Shown here in pieces: positions 23,801-32,347 of a stretch of 64,000 bases of DNA. Within the stretch, counting starts at the first letter, position 1; the number at the start of each line of letters is the position of its first letter. Origin of the DNA: Kitasatospora indigofera (GTDB lineage Bacteria > Actinomycetota > Actinomycetes > Streptomycetales > Streptomycetaceae). The notes under the pieces are model-generated. The model searched no databases. It was not told where the DNA came from and saw only the letters and a program-made list of their open reading frames with translations. The stretch lies in assembly GCF_014655955.1 (NCBI RefSeq), contig NZ_BNBO01000022.1, positions 62,001 through 126,000 on the forward strand. The letters are read 5' to 3'. The position numbers were made by a program, and so were the translations under genes.

Positions 23801-24574
23801 CTACGGCTGCGCCGGCCGGGCCGACGGCCCGGGCGCCCAGCGGACCCGGTGGGCGAACTCCGAGGGCGGGATGCCGAAGGTCCGGCGGCAGGTCCGGGTG
23901 AGGTGCGCCGCGTCGGCGAAGCCCGCCAGGTGCGCCGCCGCCGTCAGGGACGCCCCGGCGGCGATCAGTTCGGTGGCCCGCCGCATCCGCAGCCACCGCA
24001 CGTACGGCCGTAGCGGCAGGCCCAGTTCGGTCCGGAACAGATGGGCCAGCCGGCTCTCCGACAGGCCCACCGCGGCGGCCAGGGCGCCGATCCGCACCGG
24101 GCCGTCCGCGACCAGCTCCGGCAGCCGGGCGACCGCCCGCGCCACCGCGGGGTGGCGGGCCCGCGCCGGGCCGTCACCGGCCGCCGCGTCCACCAACGCC
24201 CCGATCCGGGCGAGGAGTTCCTCGGGCCCGCCGCCGCTCACCGGCGGCAGCGCCCCGCCCGCGCGGGCCCAGGCGGCCGCGCACCCGGGCGGCTGCGCGC
24301 GGCGGGCGAATGCGCGGCCGGTCACGGAATCCGGGTCGAGCTGTGCCAGCACGCCCTCGGCGGCGCCCCGCAGCACGGTGTGCTCGGTGTCCGCGGGGAC
24401 GACCACGGCCCGGCAGACCACCCGCAGGCCGGTGGCGTCGGCGAGTTCCAGCGTGCCCCGGGCGGCCACCAGCACCTGGACCGAGTGGTGGGCGTGCATC
24501 GCGGCGACGCCGATCCGGCCGCCGAACAGCAGCATCCCGGGCCGTACGGTGGCCGCGCCGGTCCATCGGTCCAC
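23801..24574 (-). CDS. AraC family transcriptional regulator
   Basis: A 257-residue regulator: an N-terminal cupin-like ligand domain (residues 1-100, with HAHHSVQVLVAARG and ADTEHTVLRGA) and a C-terminal AraC domain with two helix-turn-helices (IGALAAAVGLSESRLAHLFRTELGLPLRPYVRWLRMRRA and TAAAHLAGFADAAHLTRTCRRTFGIPPSEF). The GTG at 24574 is chosen as the start of homology; the coding frame continues upstream into the MFS gene. It is 37 bases after the MFS gene on the same strand, so it may regulate that transporter. Confidence 0.85.
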   Translation of the reverse strand: MDRWTGAATVRPGMLLFGGRIGVAAMHAHHSVQVLVAARGTLELADATGLRVVCRAVVVPADTEHTVLRGAAEGVLAQLDPDSVTGRAFARRAQPPGCAAAWARAGGALPPVSGGGPEELLARIGALVDAAAGDGPARARHPAVARAVARLPELVADGPVRIGALAAAVGLSESRLAHLFRTELGLPLRPYVRWLRMRRATELIAAGASLTAAAHLAGFADAAHLTRTCRRTFGIPPSEFAHRVRWAPGPSARPAQP

Positions 24575-24611
24575 GGCTGTCGCACCCCCTCGCCCTGCCG
24601 GTCGGGGGAGT

Positions 24612-25946
24612 CTACGTCCGCCGGGCGGGGCGGCGTCCGCCCGGCAGCCCCGGCCCGGCACCGGCCACCGGCCCCAGGACGGACCCGCCGGCCGGCCCGG
24701 GTGCCCGTACGGCCTCGGGCGGGCGGAGCTCCGCCGGTACCAGGGCGGCGGCCAGCAGCGGGAGGACGACCGTCAGGCCGTACGCCAGGCCGAAGCCGCC
24801 GGCGCCGATCACCTGGGCGGCCACCGGCGGCACACAGGCCGCCACCGCGTTCTGGACGGTGGTGTGCACGCCGAGGGCGCGGCCCGCCCAGCCGTTGCCC
24901 GCGTACTCGGCGACAGCGGTGAACGAGAGACCGTTGGTGCTCACCGTCAGCACCCCGGTGGCCACCAGCGCCACCGTCGCGACGGGCGAGCCGGTCAGCA
25001 CGCACACCGTCAGCGCCGCCAGCGCCCCGGCGGTGACCAGGGCGAGCACCCGCATCGGCCCGGTCCGGCTGCCCACCACGTCCGACCAGCGGCCCGAGGC
25101 CAACCGGGCGCCCGCCCCGCCGACCTGGACGCAGGCCAGCAGCGCACCGGCCGACGACGGCGCCCAGCCCCGTTCGTCCACCAGCAGCACCAGCGCGAAG
25201 GCGGCCACCACGAACTGCGGCACCACCAGCAGCGTCGCCGCGCCGTGCAGCCGCCAGAGCACCGGCGTCCGGTACGGCGAACCGGCGCGCTCCACCGCGT
25301 CCCGGCCGGGCCGGGCCGGATCGCGGACCGCGATCACCACCAGCAGGGCGGCCGTCACGCTCATCGCGCCGAGCACGGCCAGCGCCGTGCCGCGCCCGTG
25401 CGCCGCCGTCCGGGGCAGCAGGACGGCGGCGACCGCCATCCCCAGCGGCAGCGAGGTCTGCCGCAACCCCATCGCGACACCGCGCTCACGGGCCGGGAAC
25501 CAGCCGAGGATCAGCCGGCCGCTGGAGGCGTGCGCCGAGGCCCCGGCCGCGCCGGCCAGCACGAAGCAGCCGCCAAGCGCGGCCGTGCCGTGCACCGAGG
25601 GCGCCGCCAGCAGCACCAGCCCGGCCAGGCCCAGCCCGCCCGCCAGCACCCAGCGCTCGCCCCAGCGGTCCGCGGCCGAACCCCAGGCGGCCAGCGTCAG
25701 CACCAGCCCGACCGTCGGGCAGGCCGCCAGCAGGCCGGCCTGCCCCAGCGACAGGCCCTCGTCGCGCAGGGCCGGGATCAGGTAGGGCAGCCCGAACTGG
25801 AAGGCGCACCCGGCCGTCATCGCCAGCATCCCGACCGCCAGCACCACCCAGCGCCGCCGACCCGGCGCCGGCCCGCCGTTCGTTGCCGGCCCGCTGCCCG
25901 TCGCCCGTCCGCCGTCCGTCGCCGGTCCGTCCTGCGGGGCTCGCAT
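24612..25946 (-). CDS. MFS transporter
   Basis: A 444-residue permease with about twelve hydrophobic segments; FQFGLPYLIPALRDEGLSLGQAGLLAACPTVGLVLTLAAWGSAADRWGER contains the family loop motif between helices 2 and 3 (GSAADRWGER). Likely an efflux or metabolite carrier; substrate unknown. The N-terminus holds a low-complexity repeat (ATDGGRATGSGPATNGGPAPG). ATG at 25946 is preferred to the GTG at 25955 because AGGAGG overlaps the latter and lies eight bases from the former. The AraC gene follows. Confidence 0.88.
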   Translation of the reverse strand: MRAPQDGPATDGGRATGSGPATNGGPAPGRRRWVVLAVGMLAMTAGCAFQFGLPYLIPALRDEGLSLGQAGLLAACPTVGLVLTLAAWGSAADRWGERWVLAGGLGLAGLVLLAAPSVHGTAALGGCFVLAGAAGASAHASSGRLILGWFPARERGVAMGLRQTSLPLGMAVAAVLLPRTAAHGRGTALAVLGAMSVTAALLVVIAVRDPARPGRDAVERAGSPYRTPVLWRLHGAATLLVVPQFVVAAFALVLLVDERGWAPSSAGALLACVQVGGAGARLASGRWSDVVGSRTGPMRVLALVTAGALAALTVCVLTGSPVATVALVATGVLTVSTNGLSFTAVAEYAGNGWAGRALGVHTTVQNAVAACVPPVAAQVIGAGGFGLAYGLTVVLPLLAAALVPAELRPPEAVRAPGPAGGSVLGPVAGAGPGLPGGRRPARRT

Positions 25947-26060
25947 CCTCGCCACCTCCTGGTCGACCGCCGTGCCCGCCGGACACTCAACCCGAACCGG
26001 GCGGGCGGGGGCGACGGCGTCCAGCAGGCAGACGGCCCGCCGGGCGGCAGCGGCCGGCCT

Positions 26061-26090
26061 TCCGGTCCGGTCCGGTCCGGTCCGGTCCGG
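26061..26090 (+). repeat. (TCCGG)6 microsatellite
   Basis: Six perfect tandem copies of TCCGG in the 184-base gap between the sugar kinase gene's end and the MFS start. Confidence 0.85.
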
Positions 26091-26130
26091 GCCCGCCCCG
26101 GCCCGGGAGGCCCGCCGGCGCCCGGCCCGG

Positions 26131-27201
26131 CTACGGCAGGAAGGCCTCGTGCGGGGTGCCCGGCACGAGCGTCCGGGCGGCCAGCCAGGCGGCCGCCATG
26201 GTGTTGTCGCCGGCCACCACGACCCGGCCGGGCAGCCCGGCCAGGGCGGCCGTCAGGGCGTCCCGCACCGGGCCGGGGGAGGCCGCCACCGCGCCGGCCA
26301 GCACGATCGGCTCGGGCGGGGCACCGGCCGGCAGGGTGGCCTCGACCAGGGCCGCCAGGTGGGCCGCCGCCCGGGCGGCGATCCGCGCCGCGGCCTCGTC
26401 GCCCGCCGCCGCCGCGGCGCTGACCAGCGGCGCGAGGGCGGCCGGGGCGCTGGCCGGCGCGTCGTAGACCGCGCGCAGCAGGCCCGCGACGGCGCCGGCC
26501 CGGGGGCGGGCGGGGACGCCCAGGGCGGCAAGCACGGCGGTGGCCAGCGCGTCCGGCGCGCCGGACGGCGACCCCAGCGTGTCGAGGGTGTGCCGGGCGG
26601 CCTCGCGGCCGAGCCAGAACCCGGAGCCCTCGTCGCCGAGCAGCCAGCCCTGGCCGCCCCGGAGGGTGCTCACCCGGCGGCGCTGGAGCCGGCAGGCGAC
26701 CGCGCCCGTGCCCGCGATCAGCACCACGCCGTCCGGCGCGGCGGTGCCGGCCGCGAAGGCCACCTCCGCGTCCGGCCGCAGGGCGAGGCGCAGCCGGCCG
26801 GGCACGGCCGGGCCGGCGGCCGTCCGGCACTCCTCGGTGAAGGCCACCGCGGCCGCGTCGGTGGCGAACCGCCGGTAGCCGGCCAGGCCGATCACGCAGG
26901 CGGCGAGCCCGTCGGGGTCGTGGTCGCCGAGCGCGGCCCGGATCGCCTCGCCGATCCTGGCGGCGGCCTCCGGTCCGCCCTGGGCCTGCGGGTTGCCGCC
27001 GCCCGTCCGGGCCTCGCCGAGGCGCCGGCCCGTCAGGTCGGCGAGGACGGCCCGGACGGCGGTGCCGCCGGCGTCGACGCCCAGCACGAGGCGCCGGCCG
27101 GCCCCGGGCGCCGGCCGGGCCCCCGCGTCCGGGGCCGTCGCACCGGTCCGGGCGGCCGGGCCGGTGCCCGGGGCGGTGGCCAGGTCTTCGGGCGTGGTCA
27201 T
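26131..27201 (-). CDS. N-acetylglucosamine/N-acetylmuramate kinase-like (BadF/BadG ATPase)
   Basis: A 356-residue sugar kinase of the BadF/BadG/BcrA/BcrD ATPase family. It has the phosphate-1 motif LGVDAGGTAVRAVL (near residue 40), LIAGTGAVACRL (phosphate-2) and an adenosine segment IVLAGAVAASP. Members include GlcNAc and MurNAc/GlcNAc kinases. The ATG overlaps the MurQ stop (ATGA), so the pair is coupled; MurQ cleaves MurNAc-6-phosphate, which this enzyme could produce. A 35-residue low-complexity N-terminus precedes the fold. Confidence 0.85.
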   Translation of the reverse strand: MTTPEDLATAPGTGPAARTGATAPDAGARPAPGAGRRLVLGVDAGGTAVRAVLADLTGRRLGEARTGGGNPQAQGGPEAAARIGEAIRAALGDHDPDGLAACVIGLAGYRRFATDAAAVAFTEECRTAAGPAVPGRLRLALRPDAEVAFAAGTAAPDGVVLIAGTGAVACRLQRRRVSTLRGGQGWLLGDEGSGFWLGREAARHTLDTLGSPSGAPDALATAVLAALGVPARPRAGAVAGLLRAVYDAPASAPAALAPLVSAAAAAGDEAAARIAARAAAHLAALVEATLPAGAPPEPIVLAGAVAASPGPVRDALTAALAGLPGRVVVAGDNTMAAAWLAARTLVPGTPHEAFLP

Positions 27202-28271
27202 GGACGGTCCTCCGGGTGCTGAACGGCGGGTGCGGCGGTGGGCGGTGAGCCGGCGGGCGGTGTCGGTGCGGCGGGTGCGGCGGGCGCCGCGGTCAGTTGC
27301 CGGACGGCGGCGGCCGGCAGCCCGCCCGCCGCCCGGAGCGCCGCCGCGGCGGCCCCGGCCCCGACCCCCGCCAGGAGCGAGACGAGCGCGGTCGCGGTGT
27401 CGTCCCCGCAGGCGCGCAGCGCCCGCTCGGCCTCGGCGGCGGACACCCCGCAGGCCGCGGACAGCGTACGGACCGCCCGCCGGCGCAGTTTCGCGTTCCC
27501 GGCCGAGGCGGTCACCATCAGGTCGGACCAGGTCCGCCCGGTGCGGACCATCAGGGCGGTCGAGAACATGTTCAGGGCGAGTTTCTGCGCCGTCGCGGCC
27601 TTCATCCGGGTGGAGCCGGTCACCACCTCGGGGCCGGTGGCCAGCACGATGTGCAGATCCGCCCGGGCGGCCAGCGGGGCGGCCGGATCGCCGGAGATCA
27701 GCGCGGTGACCGCGCCGGCCGCCCGGCCGTGGGCGAGCGCGGCGCCGACGTACGCCGTCCGGCCGCTCGCGCTGATCCCGATCACCAGGTCACCGGCCCG
27801 GACGCCGGCCGTGTCGATGCCGTCCGCCCGGTCCTCCGCGGCCTCGTCCGCCGTCCGCCCGGCCGCCGGGCCGCCGGCCAGGTGCGGGCAGACGGTCTCC
27901 GGCCCGACGCCGTAGGTGGGCAGCAGCTCGGCGGCGTCGGCCAGGGCGGCCCGGCCGGAGGAGCCCGCACCGAAGTAGTGCACCCGGCCGCCCCGGGCCA
28001 GGGCCGTCAGCCCGGCCTCCACCAGGGCCTCGATCGCGGGCAGCGCCGCGGCGACGGCGCCGGGCACGCCCGCGTCCTCACGGTTGATCAGGGCGAGGAG
28101 CTCGGCGGTGCCGAGCCGGTCCAGGCCGGTGCCGGCCGGGTTGCGCCGCTCGGTCGGGGGCAGCGACTCCTCGGACGGCAGCGGCTCCCCGGGCACCGGC
28201 ATGTCCTCGGGGCCGGTCGGGTCCTCAGGGTCGGGCGGGCCGGGCGGGCCGGCGGTGCCGGGTCGGGTCAC
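27198..28271 (-). CDS. murQ: N-acetylmuramic acid 6-phosphate etherase
   Basis: A 357-residue SIS-domain enzyme that splits MurNAc-6-phosphate into GlcNAc-6-phosphate and D-lactate in cell-wall recycling. TERRNPAGTGLDRLGT, the MurQ N-terminal signature, appears at about residue 40; the SIS core shows HYFGAGSSGRAALADAAELLPTYG, ISASGRTAYV, and the catalytic-region TGSTRMKAATAQKLALNMFSTALM. An Arg-rich HEAT-like tail closes the protein. It carries a 40-residue Pro/Glu-rich N-terminal extension. It follows the PPOX gene by 40 bases. Confidence 0.93.
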   Translation of the reverse strand: MTRPGTAGPPGPPDPEDPTGPEDMPVPGEPLPSEESLPPTERRNPAGTGLDRLGTAELLALINREDAGVPGAVAAALPAIEALVEAGLTALARGGRVHYFGAGSSGRAALADAAELLPTYGVGPETVCPHLAGGPAAGRTADEAAEDRADGIDTAGVRAGDLVIGISASGRTAYVGAALAHGRAAGAVTALISGDPAAPLAARADLHIVLATGPEVVTGSTRMKAATAQKLALNMFSTALMVRTGRTWSDLMVTASAGNAKLRRRAVRTLSAACGVSAAEAERALRACGDDTATALVSLLAGVGAGAAAAALRAAGGLPAAAVRQLTAAPAAPAAPTPPAGSPPTAAPAVQHPEDRP

Positions 28272-28311
28272 GGGACGTCCTTCGCGGGCGGTACGGGGGC
28301 GGGCCGGCGCC

Positions 28312-28800
28312 TCAGCCCCGCCCCTCGTCCCCCTCGGGCCCGGCCAGGCGCGCCGGGAAGCCCCCGGTGGCGATCGGGCCCCAGCGGCGCGGGGTGATCC
28401 GGATCAGCGACTTGCCCTGCTTGACCATCGCCGCCCGGTACTCGTCCCAGTCCGGGTGCTCGCCCGCGATGTTCCGGTAGTACTCGACCAGCGGTTCGAC
28501 CGCCTCGGGCAGGTCGACGACCTCGGCCTCGCCGTCGACCTGCACCCACGGCCCGTTCCACTCGTCGGACAGCACCACCACGCTGACCGCCGGGTCGCGG
28601 CGGGCGTTGCGGACCTTGGCCCGCTCCGGGTACGTGGAGACGACGATCCGGCCCGCGTCGTCCACGCCGCAGGTGAGGGGCGAGGCCTGCGGGGAGCCGT
28701 CGGCCCGGCGGGTGAGCAGGAGCGCGCGGTGCCGCGGCCGGACGAAGTCCAGCAACTCGGGCAGTTCCACACGGGTGTTCGAGGCGATGGAGGGGCTCAT
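28312..28800 (-). CDS. PPOX class F420-dependent oxidoreductase-like protein
   Basis: A 162-residue split-barrel flavoprotein of the pyridoxamine 5'-phosphate oxidase fold: residues 12-60 (LLDFVRPRHRALLLTRRADGSPQASPLTCGVDDAGRIVVSTYPER) are the F420/FMN-binding barrel. In Actinobacteria these mostly use F420. It is first in a unit with MurQ and a kinase; a redox role in amino sugar salvage is not established. The ATG at 28800 has no Shine-Dalgarno; TACGCT seven bases upstream suggests a leaderless mRNA. Confidence 0.85.
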   Translation of the reverse strand: MSPSIASNTRVELPELLDFVRPRHRALLLTRRADGSPQASPLTCGVDDAGRIVVSTYPERAKVRNARRDPAVSVVVLSDEWNGPWVQVDGEAEVVDLPEAVEPLVEYYRNIAGEHPDWDEYRAAMVKQGKSLIRITPRRWGPIATGGFPARLAGPEGDEGRG

Positions 28801-28893
28801 GGGGAGGAGCGTAGACGAGCCGGACCGCACGGCGGGGGAGGCGTCCGCCGTGGGCGGGCCCGACGCGAGGGATCCGGAGTGAGGGCCGGACGT

Positions 28894-28928
28894 GACGGGC
28901 CCGGACAGGACGGGCCCGGACATGACGG
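28894..28928 (+). repeat. 15-bp tandem duplication
   Basis: GACGGGCCCGGACAG then GACGGGCCCGGACAT, plus a partial third copy, in the gap between the PPOX promoter and the sugar kinase terminator. Confidence 0.75.
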
Positions 28929-28994
28929 CGTCCGCCGGGGGAGCCGGCCGGACAGGCGTGCGGGCCTGTCCGGCCGACCTCCCTGGCGGACGCC
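28927..28994 (-). terminator. Nested double hairpin ending the sugar transport operon
   Basis: An outer 10-bp stem (GGCGTCCGCC / complement, 28927-28936 and 28985-28994) encloses an inner 12-bp stem (GGCCGGACAGGC / complement) with a 6-base loop. It lies 45-112 bases beyond the kinase stop at 29039. Confidence 0.75.
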
Positions 28995-29038
28995 GGGTCG
29001 GAGGGTGCTGCCCCGGAGGGCGGGTGGCGCTGCGCCGG

Positions 29039-30073
29039 TCAGGCCGCGACCTGGTCCTGGAGCGAGTACGCCGAACGCAGCCGCTCCTGGGCCGCGGGGC
29101 CGCCGCCCAGGCCCGCCGCGGCCAGGTGGTCCAGGCCCAGCAGGGCGGCGCCGAGCACCGGCGGGGCGACCACGATCCGCGGTTCGGCCCGCGGGGCGGC
29201 GGCGGCCAGCCGGGCCGTCACGTTGTCGATCAGCAGCGGCTGGCGCGAGGCCAGCACACCGCCGCCGAGCACCACCGGGGTCGGCTCGTCGAGCAGGCCG
29301 AGCCGGGTGAGGGCGACGATCGCGAGGCGGGTGATCTCGTCCGCCTGGCGGTCGATCAGCTCCAGCGCCGGGCCGTCGCCGGCCTGCGCGGTGGCGAACA
29401 GCACCCGGACGATCTCGTGCAGCCGGCCGCGGTCCAGCTGGCCGAGGTGCATCGCCTCGGCGACCGCGCTGGAGCTCGGCAGGCCGAAGTGCGCGGCGAT
29501 GGCGGCGGCCAGCGCGGTGGGCGCGCCCCGGCCGTCCTCGGCCCGTACCGCGTGCCACATGCTGCTGGCGGCCAGGCCCGCGCCGCCGCCCCAGTCACCG
29601 GTCAGCTCGCCGAGGGCGGGGAACCGCGCCGTCCGGCCGTCCGGCAGCAGGCCCACGCAGTTGATGCCCGCGCCGCAGACCACGGCGACCCCGCGCGGTC
29701 CGTCGGTGCCGGCCCGCAGCAGGCCGAAGGTGTCGTTGACGACGTCCGCGGTGACGCCCCAGGGCTGCTCCGCGATGGCGGCCTGCAGCAGCCGCTCCTC
29801 CACCGGGAGGTCGGCGTTGGCCAGACAGGCACTGACGTGGCTGGTCAGCGGTCTGTCGCCGAGGGCGTGGCCGGCCTGCGCGGCTGCGGCCGTGACCAGC
29901 GGCACCAGGGCGGCGATCGCCGCCTCCGGGCCGATCAGGTGCGGCTGGAACCCGCCGCCCCGGGCGCTGCCGAGGACGGTGCCGTCGGCGGCGACGAGGG
30001 CGACGTCGGTCTTGCTGTTGCCGGCGTCGATGGCCAGGACGCCGGGCAGGAGTGGATCGGGCTGGTGGGTCAT
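29039..30073 (-). CDS. N-acetylglucosamine kinase (BadF/BadG ATPase)
   Basis: A 344-residue kinase of the BadF/BadG family with LAIDAGNSKTDVALV (phosphate-1), GVAVVCGAGINCVGLL (phosphate-2) and PVVLGGGVLASR (adenosine). This class phosphorylates GlcNAc and related amino sugars. It ends the ROK-ABC-GH4-kinase unit, 70 bases after the GH4 gene, so it should phosphorylate the monosaccharide released by the transporter and glycosidase. The family and cassette support function; the exact sugar does not follow from sequence. Confidence 0.87.
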   Translation of the reverse strand: MTHQPDPLLPGVLAIDAGNSKTDVALVAADGTVLGSARGGGFQPHLIGPEAAIAALVPLVTAAAAQAGHALGDRPLTSHVSACLANADLPVEERLLQAAIAEQPWGVTADVVNDTFGLLRAGTDGPRGVAVVCGAGINCVGLLPDGRTARFPALGELTGDWGGGAGLAASSMWHAVRAEDGRGAPTALAAAIAAHFGLPSSSAVAEAMHLGQLDRGRLHEIVRVLFATAQAGDGPALELIDRQADEITRLAIVALTRLGLLDEPTPVVLGGGVLASRQPLLIDNVTARLAAAAPRAEPRIVVAPPVLGAALLGLDHLAAAGLGGGPAAQERLRSAYSLQDQVAA

Positions 30074-30143
30074 CAGGTCCCCGCGCTCGTACGTGCCCCG
30101 GCCGTCGTCCCGACCGGGGTTTCTGGGTGCTGCTGAGGGCTGC

Positions 30144-31436
30144 TCAGGCCCAGCTGAGATGCTCGCGGTTGTTGGCGAGCAGGCTGTCCGTCAGCTTGTC
30201 CGCGAGCTCCAGCTGGCCGACCAGCGGGTGCGCGAGCAGGGCGTCGAAGACCCGGTCCCGGCCGCCCTTGAGCGCGGCCTCCAGGGCGAGCTGCTCGTAC
30301 GCGGTCACGCCGGCGATCAGGCCGGCGTAGAGCGGCTCCACGGGGCGCTGCGGCAGCGGGCGCACGCCGGCGGCGTCGACCTCGGCCGGCACCTCGATCA
30401 CGGCGTCGTCCGGCAGGAACGGCAGCACGCCGTCGTTGCGGGCGTTGACGACCTGCACGGTGGTCCGGCCGTCGGTGCCCAGCAGCGAGGCGATCAGCTG
30501 GACGGCCGCCTCGGAGTAGAAGGCGCCGCCGCGCTGCGCCAGCAGCTCGGGCTTGGTGTCCAGCGCGGGGTCGGCGTACATGCCGAGCAGCTGCCGCTCG
30601 ATCGCGGCGACCTCGGAGGCCCGCGAGCCCTTGGCCTTCAGCTCCTGCACCACCACGTCGTGCTGGTAGAAGTACCGCAGGTAGTACGAGGGGACGACGC
30701 CGAGGCGCCGGATCACCGGCAGCGGCAGGTGGAGGTCCTCGGAGATCTCCTGGCCGAAGCCGGCCAGCAGCTCGGGCAGCACCTCGCGGCCGGTGGTGCT
30801 GCCGGGGGCGTCGAGCAGGGTGACGCCGCGCTCCCAGGTGAGGTGGTTCAGGCCGACGTGGTCGAGCCGGATCAGCTCGTGGTCGACGCCCAGGTGCTTG
30901 GCGAACCGCCGCTGGAAGCCGATCGCGACGTTGCACAGGCCGACCGCCTTGTGCCCGGCGCCCTGCAGCGCCCGGGTGACGATGCCGACCGGGTTGGTGA
31001 AGTCGACGATCCAGGCGTCCGGGTTGGCCCGGCGCACCTGCTCGGCGATGTCCAGCACCACCGGGACGGTCCGCAGGGCCTTCGCCAGGCCGCCGGCGCC
31101 GGTGGTCTCCTGGCCGACGCAGCCGCAGTCCAGCGGCCAGGTCTCGTCCCGGTCGCGGGCGGCCTGTCCGCCGACCCGCAGCTGCAGCAGGACGGCGTCC
31201 GCGCCCTGCACGCCGGCCGCGACGTCCGTGGTGGTGCTGATCGTGCCGGGGTGCCCCTGCTTGGCGAAGATCCGCCGGGCCAGGCCGCCGACCAGCTCCA
31301 GGCGGTCCGCGGCGGGGTCGATCAGGACGAGTTCGCCGATCGGCAGCGTGTCGCGCAACCGGGCGAAACCGTCGATGAGTTCGGGGGTGTAGGTGGATCC
31401 GCCGCCGACGATGGCGAGCTTGAGCGTGGGGGACAT
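30144..31436 (-). CDS. GH4 6-phospho-beta-glucosidase-like
   Basis: A 430-residue glycoside hydrolase family 4 enzyme that uses NAD+ and a divalent metal. The NAD-binding GGGSTYTPELIDG is at residues 11-23, the metal-binding Cys in GLCNVAIGF and His in VGLNHLTW, and FTNPVGIVTRAL are characteristic. GH4 enzymes cleave 6-phospho-glycosides or some unphosphorylated ones. In this operon the substrate could be a chitobiose-like or other amino sugar glycoside. Its ATG shares one base with the preceding permease stop (TGATG). Confidence 0.88.
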   Translation of the reverse strand: MSPTLKLAIVGGGSTYTPELIDGFARLRDTLPIGELVLIDPAADRLELVGGLARRIFAKQGHPGTISTTTDVAAGVQGADAVLLQLRVGGQAARDRDETWPLDCGCVGQETTGAGGLAKALRTVPVVLDIAEQVRRANPDAWIVDFTNPVGIVTRALQGAGHKAVGLCNVAIGFQRRFAKHLGVDHELIRLDHVGLNHLTWERGVTLLDAPGSTTGREVLPELLAGFGQEISEDLHLPLPVIRRLGVVPSYYLRYFYQHDVVVQELKAKGSRASEVAAIERQLLGMYADPALDTKPELLAQRGGAFYSEAAVQLIASLLGTDGRTTVQVVNARNDGVLPFLPDDAVIEVPAEVDAAGVRPLPQRPVEPLYAGLIAGVTAYEQLALEAALKGGRDRVFDALLAHPLVGQLELADKLTDSLLANNREHLSWA

Positions 31437-32344
31437 CAGCCCTTGACCCCTGTCAGTGTGACGCCTTCGATGAAGGCTTTCTGGGCGAAGAAGAACAGGA
31501 TGATGACGGGTGCCATGACGAGGAGGGTGGCGGCCATCGTGAGGTTCCAGTTGGTGTGGTGGGCGCCCTTGAAGGACTCCAGCCCGTACGAGAGGGTCCA
31601 GGCGCCGGGGTTCTCGCTGGCGTAGATCTGCGGGCCGAAGTAGTCGTTCCAGGCGTAGAAGAACTGGAACAGCGCCACGGCGGCGATGGCCGGCCTGGCC
31701 ATCGGCAGCACGACCCTGAGCAGCGTCCGCAGGTCACCGCAGCCGTCGATCTTGGCGGCCTCGATGTACTCCTTGGGGATGGTCAGCAGGAACTGGCGCA
31801 GCAGGAAGATCGAGAACGCGTCGCCGAAGGCCATCGGGATGATCAGCGGCCAGAGGGTGCCGCTGAGGTGCATCTGCTTCGCCCAGAACAGGTACATCGG
31901 GATGACGGTGACCTGCGGCGGCAGCATCATCATCGCGATGACGGCCATCAGGGCGAGGTTGCGGCCCCGGAAGCGGAACTTGGCCAGCGCGTACGCCACC
32001 GGCAGGCTGGAGACCACGGTGAGCAGCGTGCCGAGCCCCGCGTACAGCAGGGTGTTGCGCCACCAGGTGAGGAAGCCCGGGGTCTGCCACACCTTGACGT
32101 AGTTGCCCCACTCCCAGGTGGTGGGCCAGAGGTTCTTGGTGAGGGCCTGCTGGTCGGTCATCACCGAGGTGAGGAAGACGAACACGAACGGCAGGACGAA
32201 GAACAGCGCGGCCGCGATCGCGGTCGAGTGCACGGCGACCCAGTGCAGGGCGGCCCGCCGGCGGGCGGTCCGGGCGGCCTCGGAGGCGGACTTCGAGGAG
32301 CCGGGCGCGGCCGCGGGCTTGGTGAGGGTGGTGCTGAGTGTCAT
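31436..32344 (-). CDS. Carbohydrate ABC transporter permease (MalG type)
   Basis: A 302-residue inner-membrane permease with six hydrophobic segments and the EAA loop EYIEAAKIDGCGDLRTLLRVVLPMARP near residue 190, typical of MalG-like subunits. It pairs with the preceding MalF-type permease. No ATPase gene is in the operon; a shared MsiK-type ATPase elsewhere is the usual actinomycete solution. It lies three bases downstream of the MalF-type gene. Confidence 0.92.
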   Translation of the reverse strand: MTLSTTLTKPAAAPGSSKSASEAARTARRRAALHWVAVHSTAIAAALFFVLPFVFVFLTSVMTDQQALTKNLWPTTWEWGNYVKVWQTPGFLTWWRNTLLYAGLGTLLTVVSSLPVAYALAKFRFRGRNLALMAVIAMMMLPPQVTVIPMYLFWAKQMHLSGTLWPLIIPMAFGDAFSIFLLRQFLLTIPKEYIEAAKIDGCGDLRTLLRVVLPMARPAIAAVALFQFFYAWNDYFGPQIYASENPGAWTLSYGLESFKGAHHTNWNLTMAATLLVMAPVIILFFFAQKAFIEGVTLTGVKG

Positions 32345-32347
32345 GGG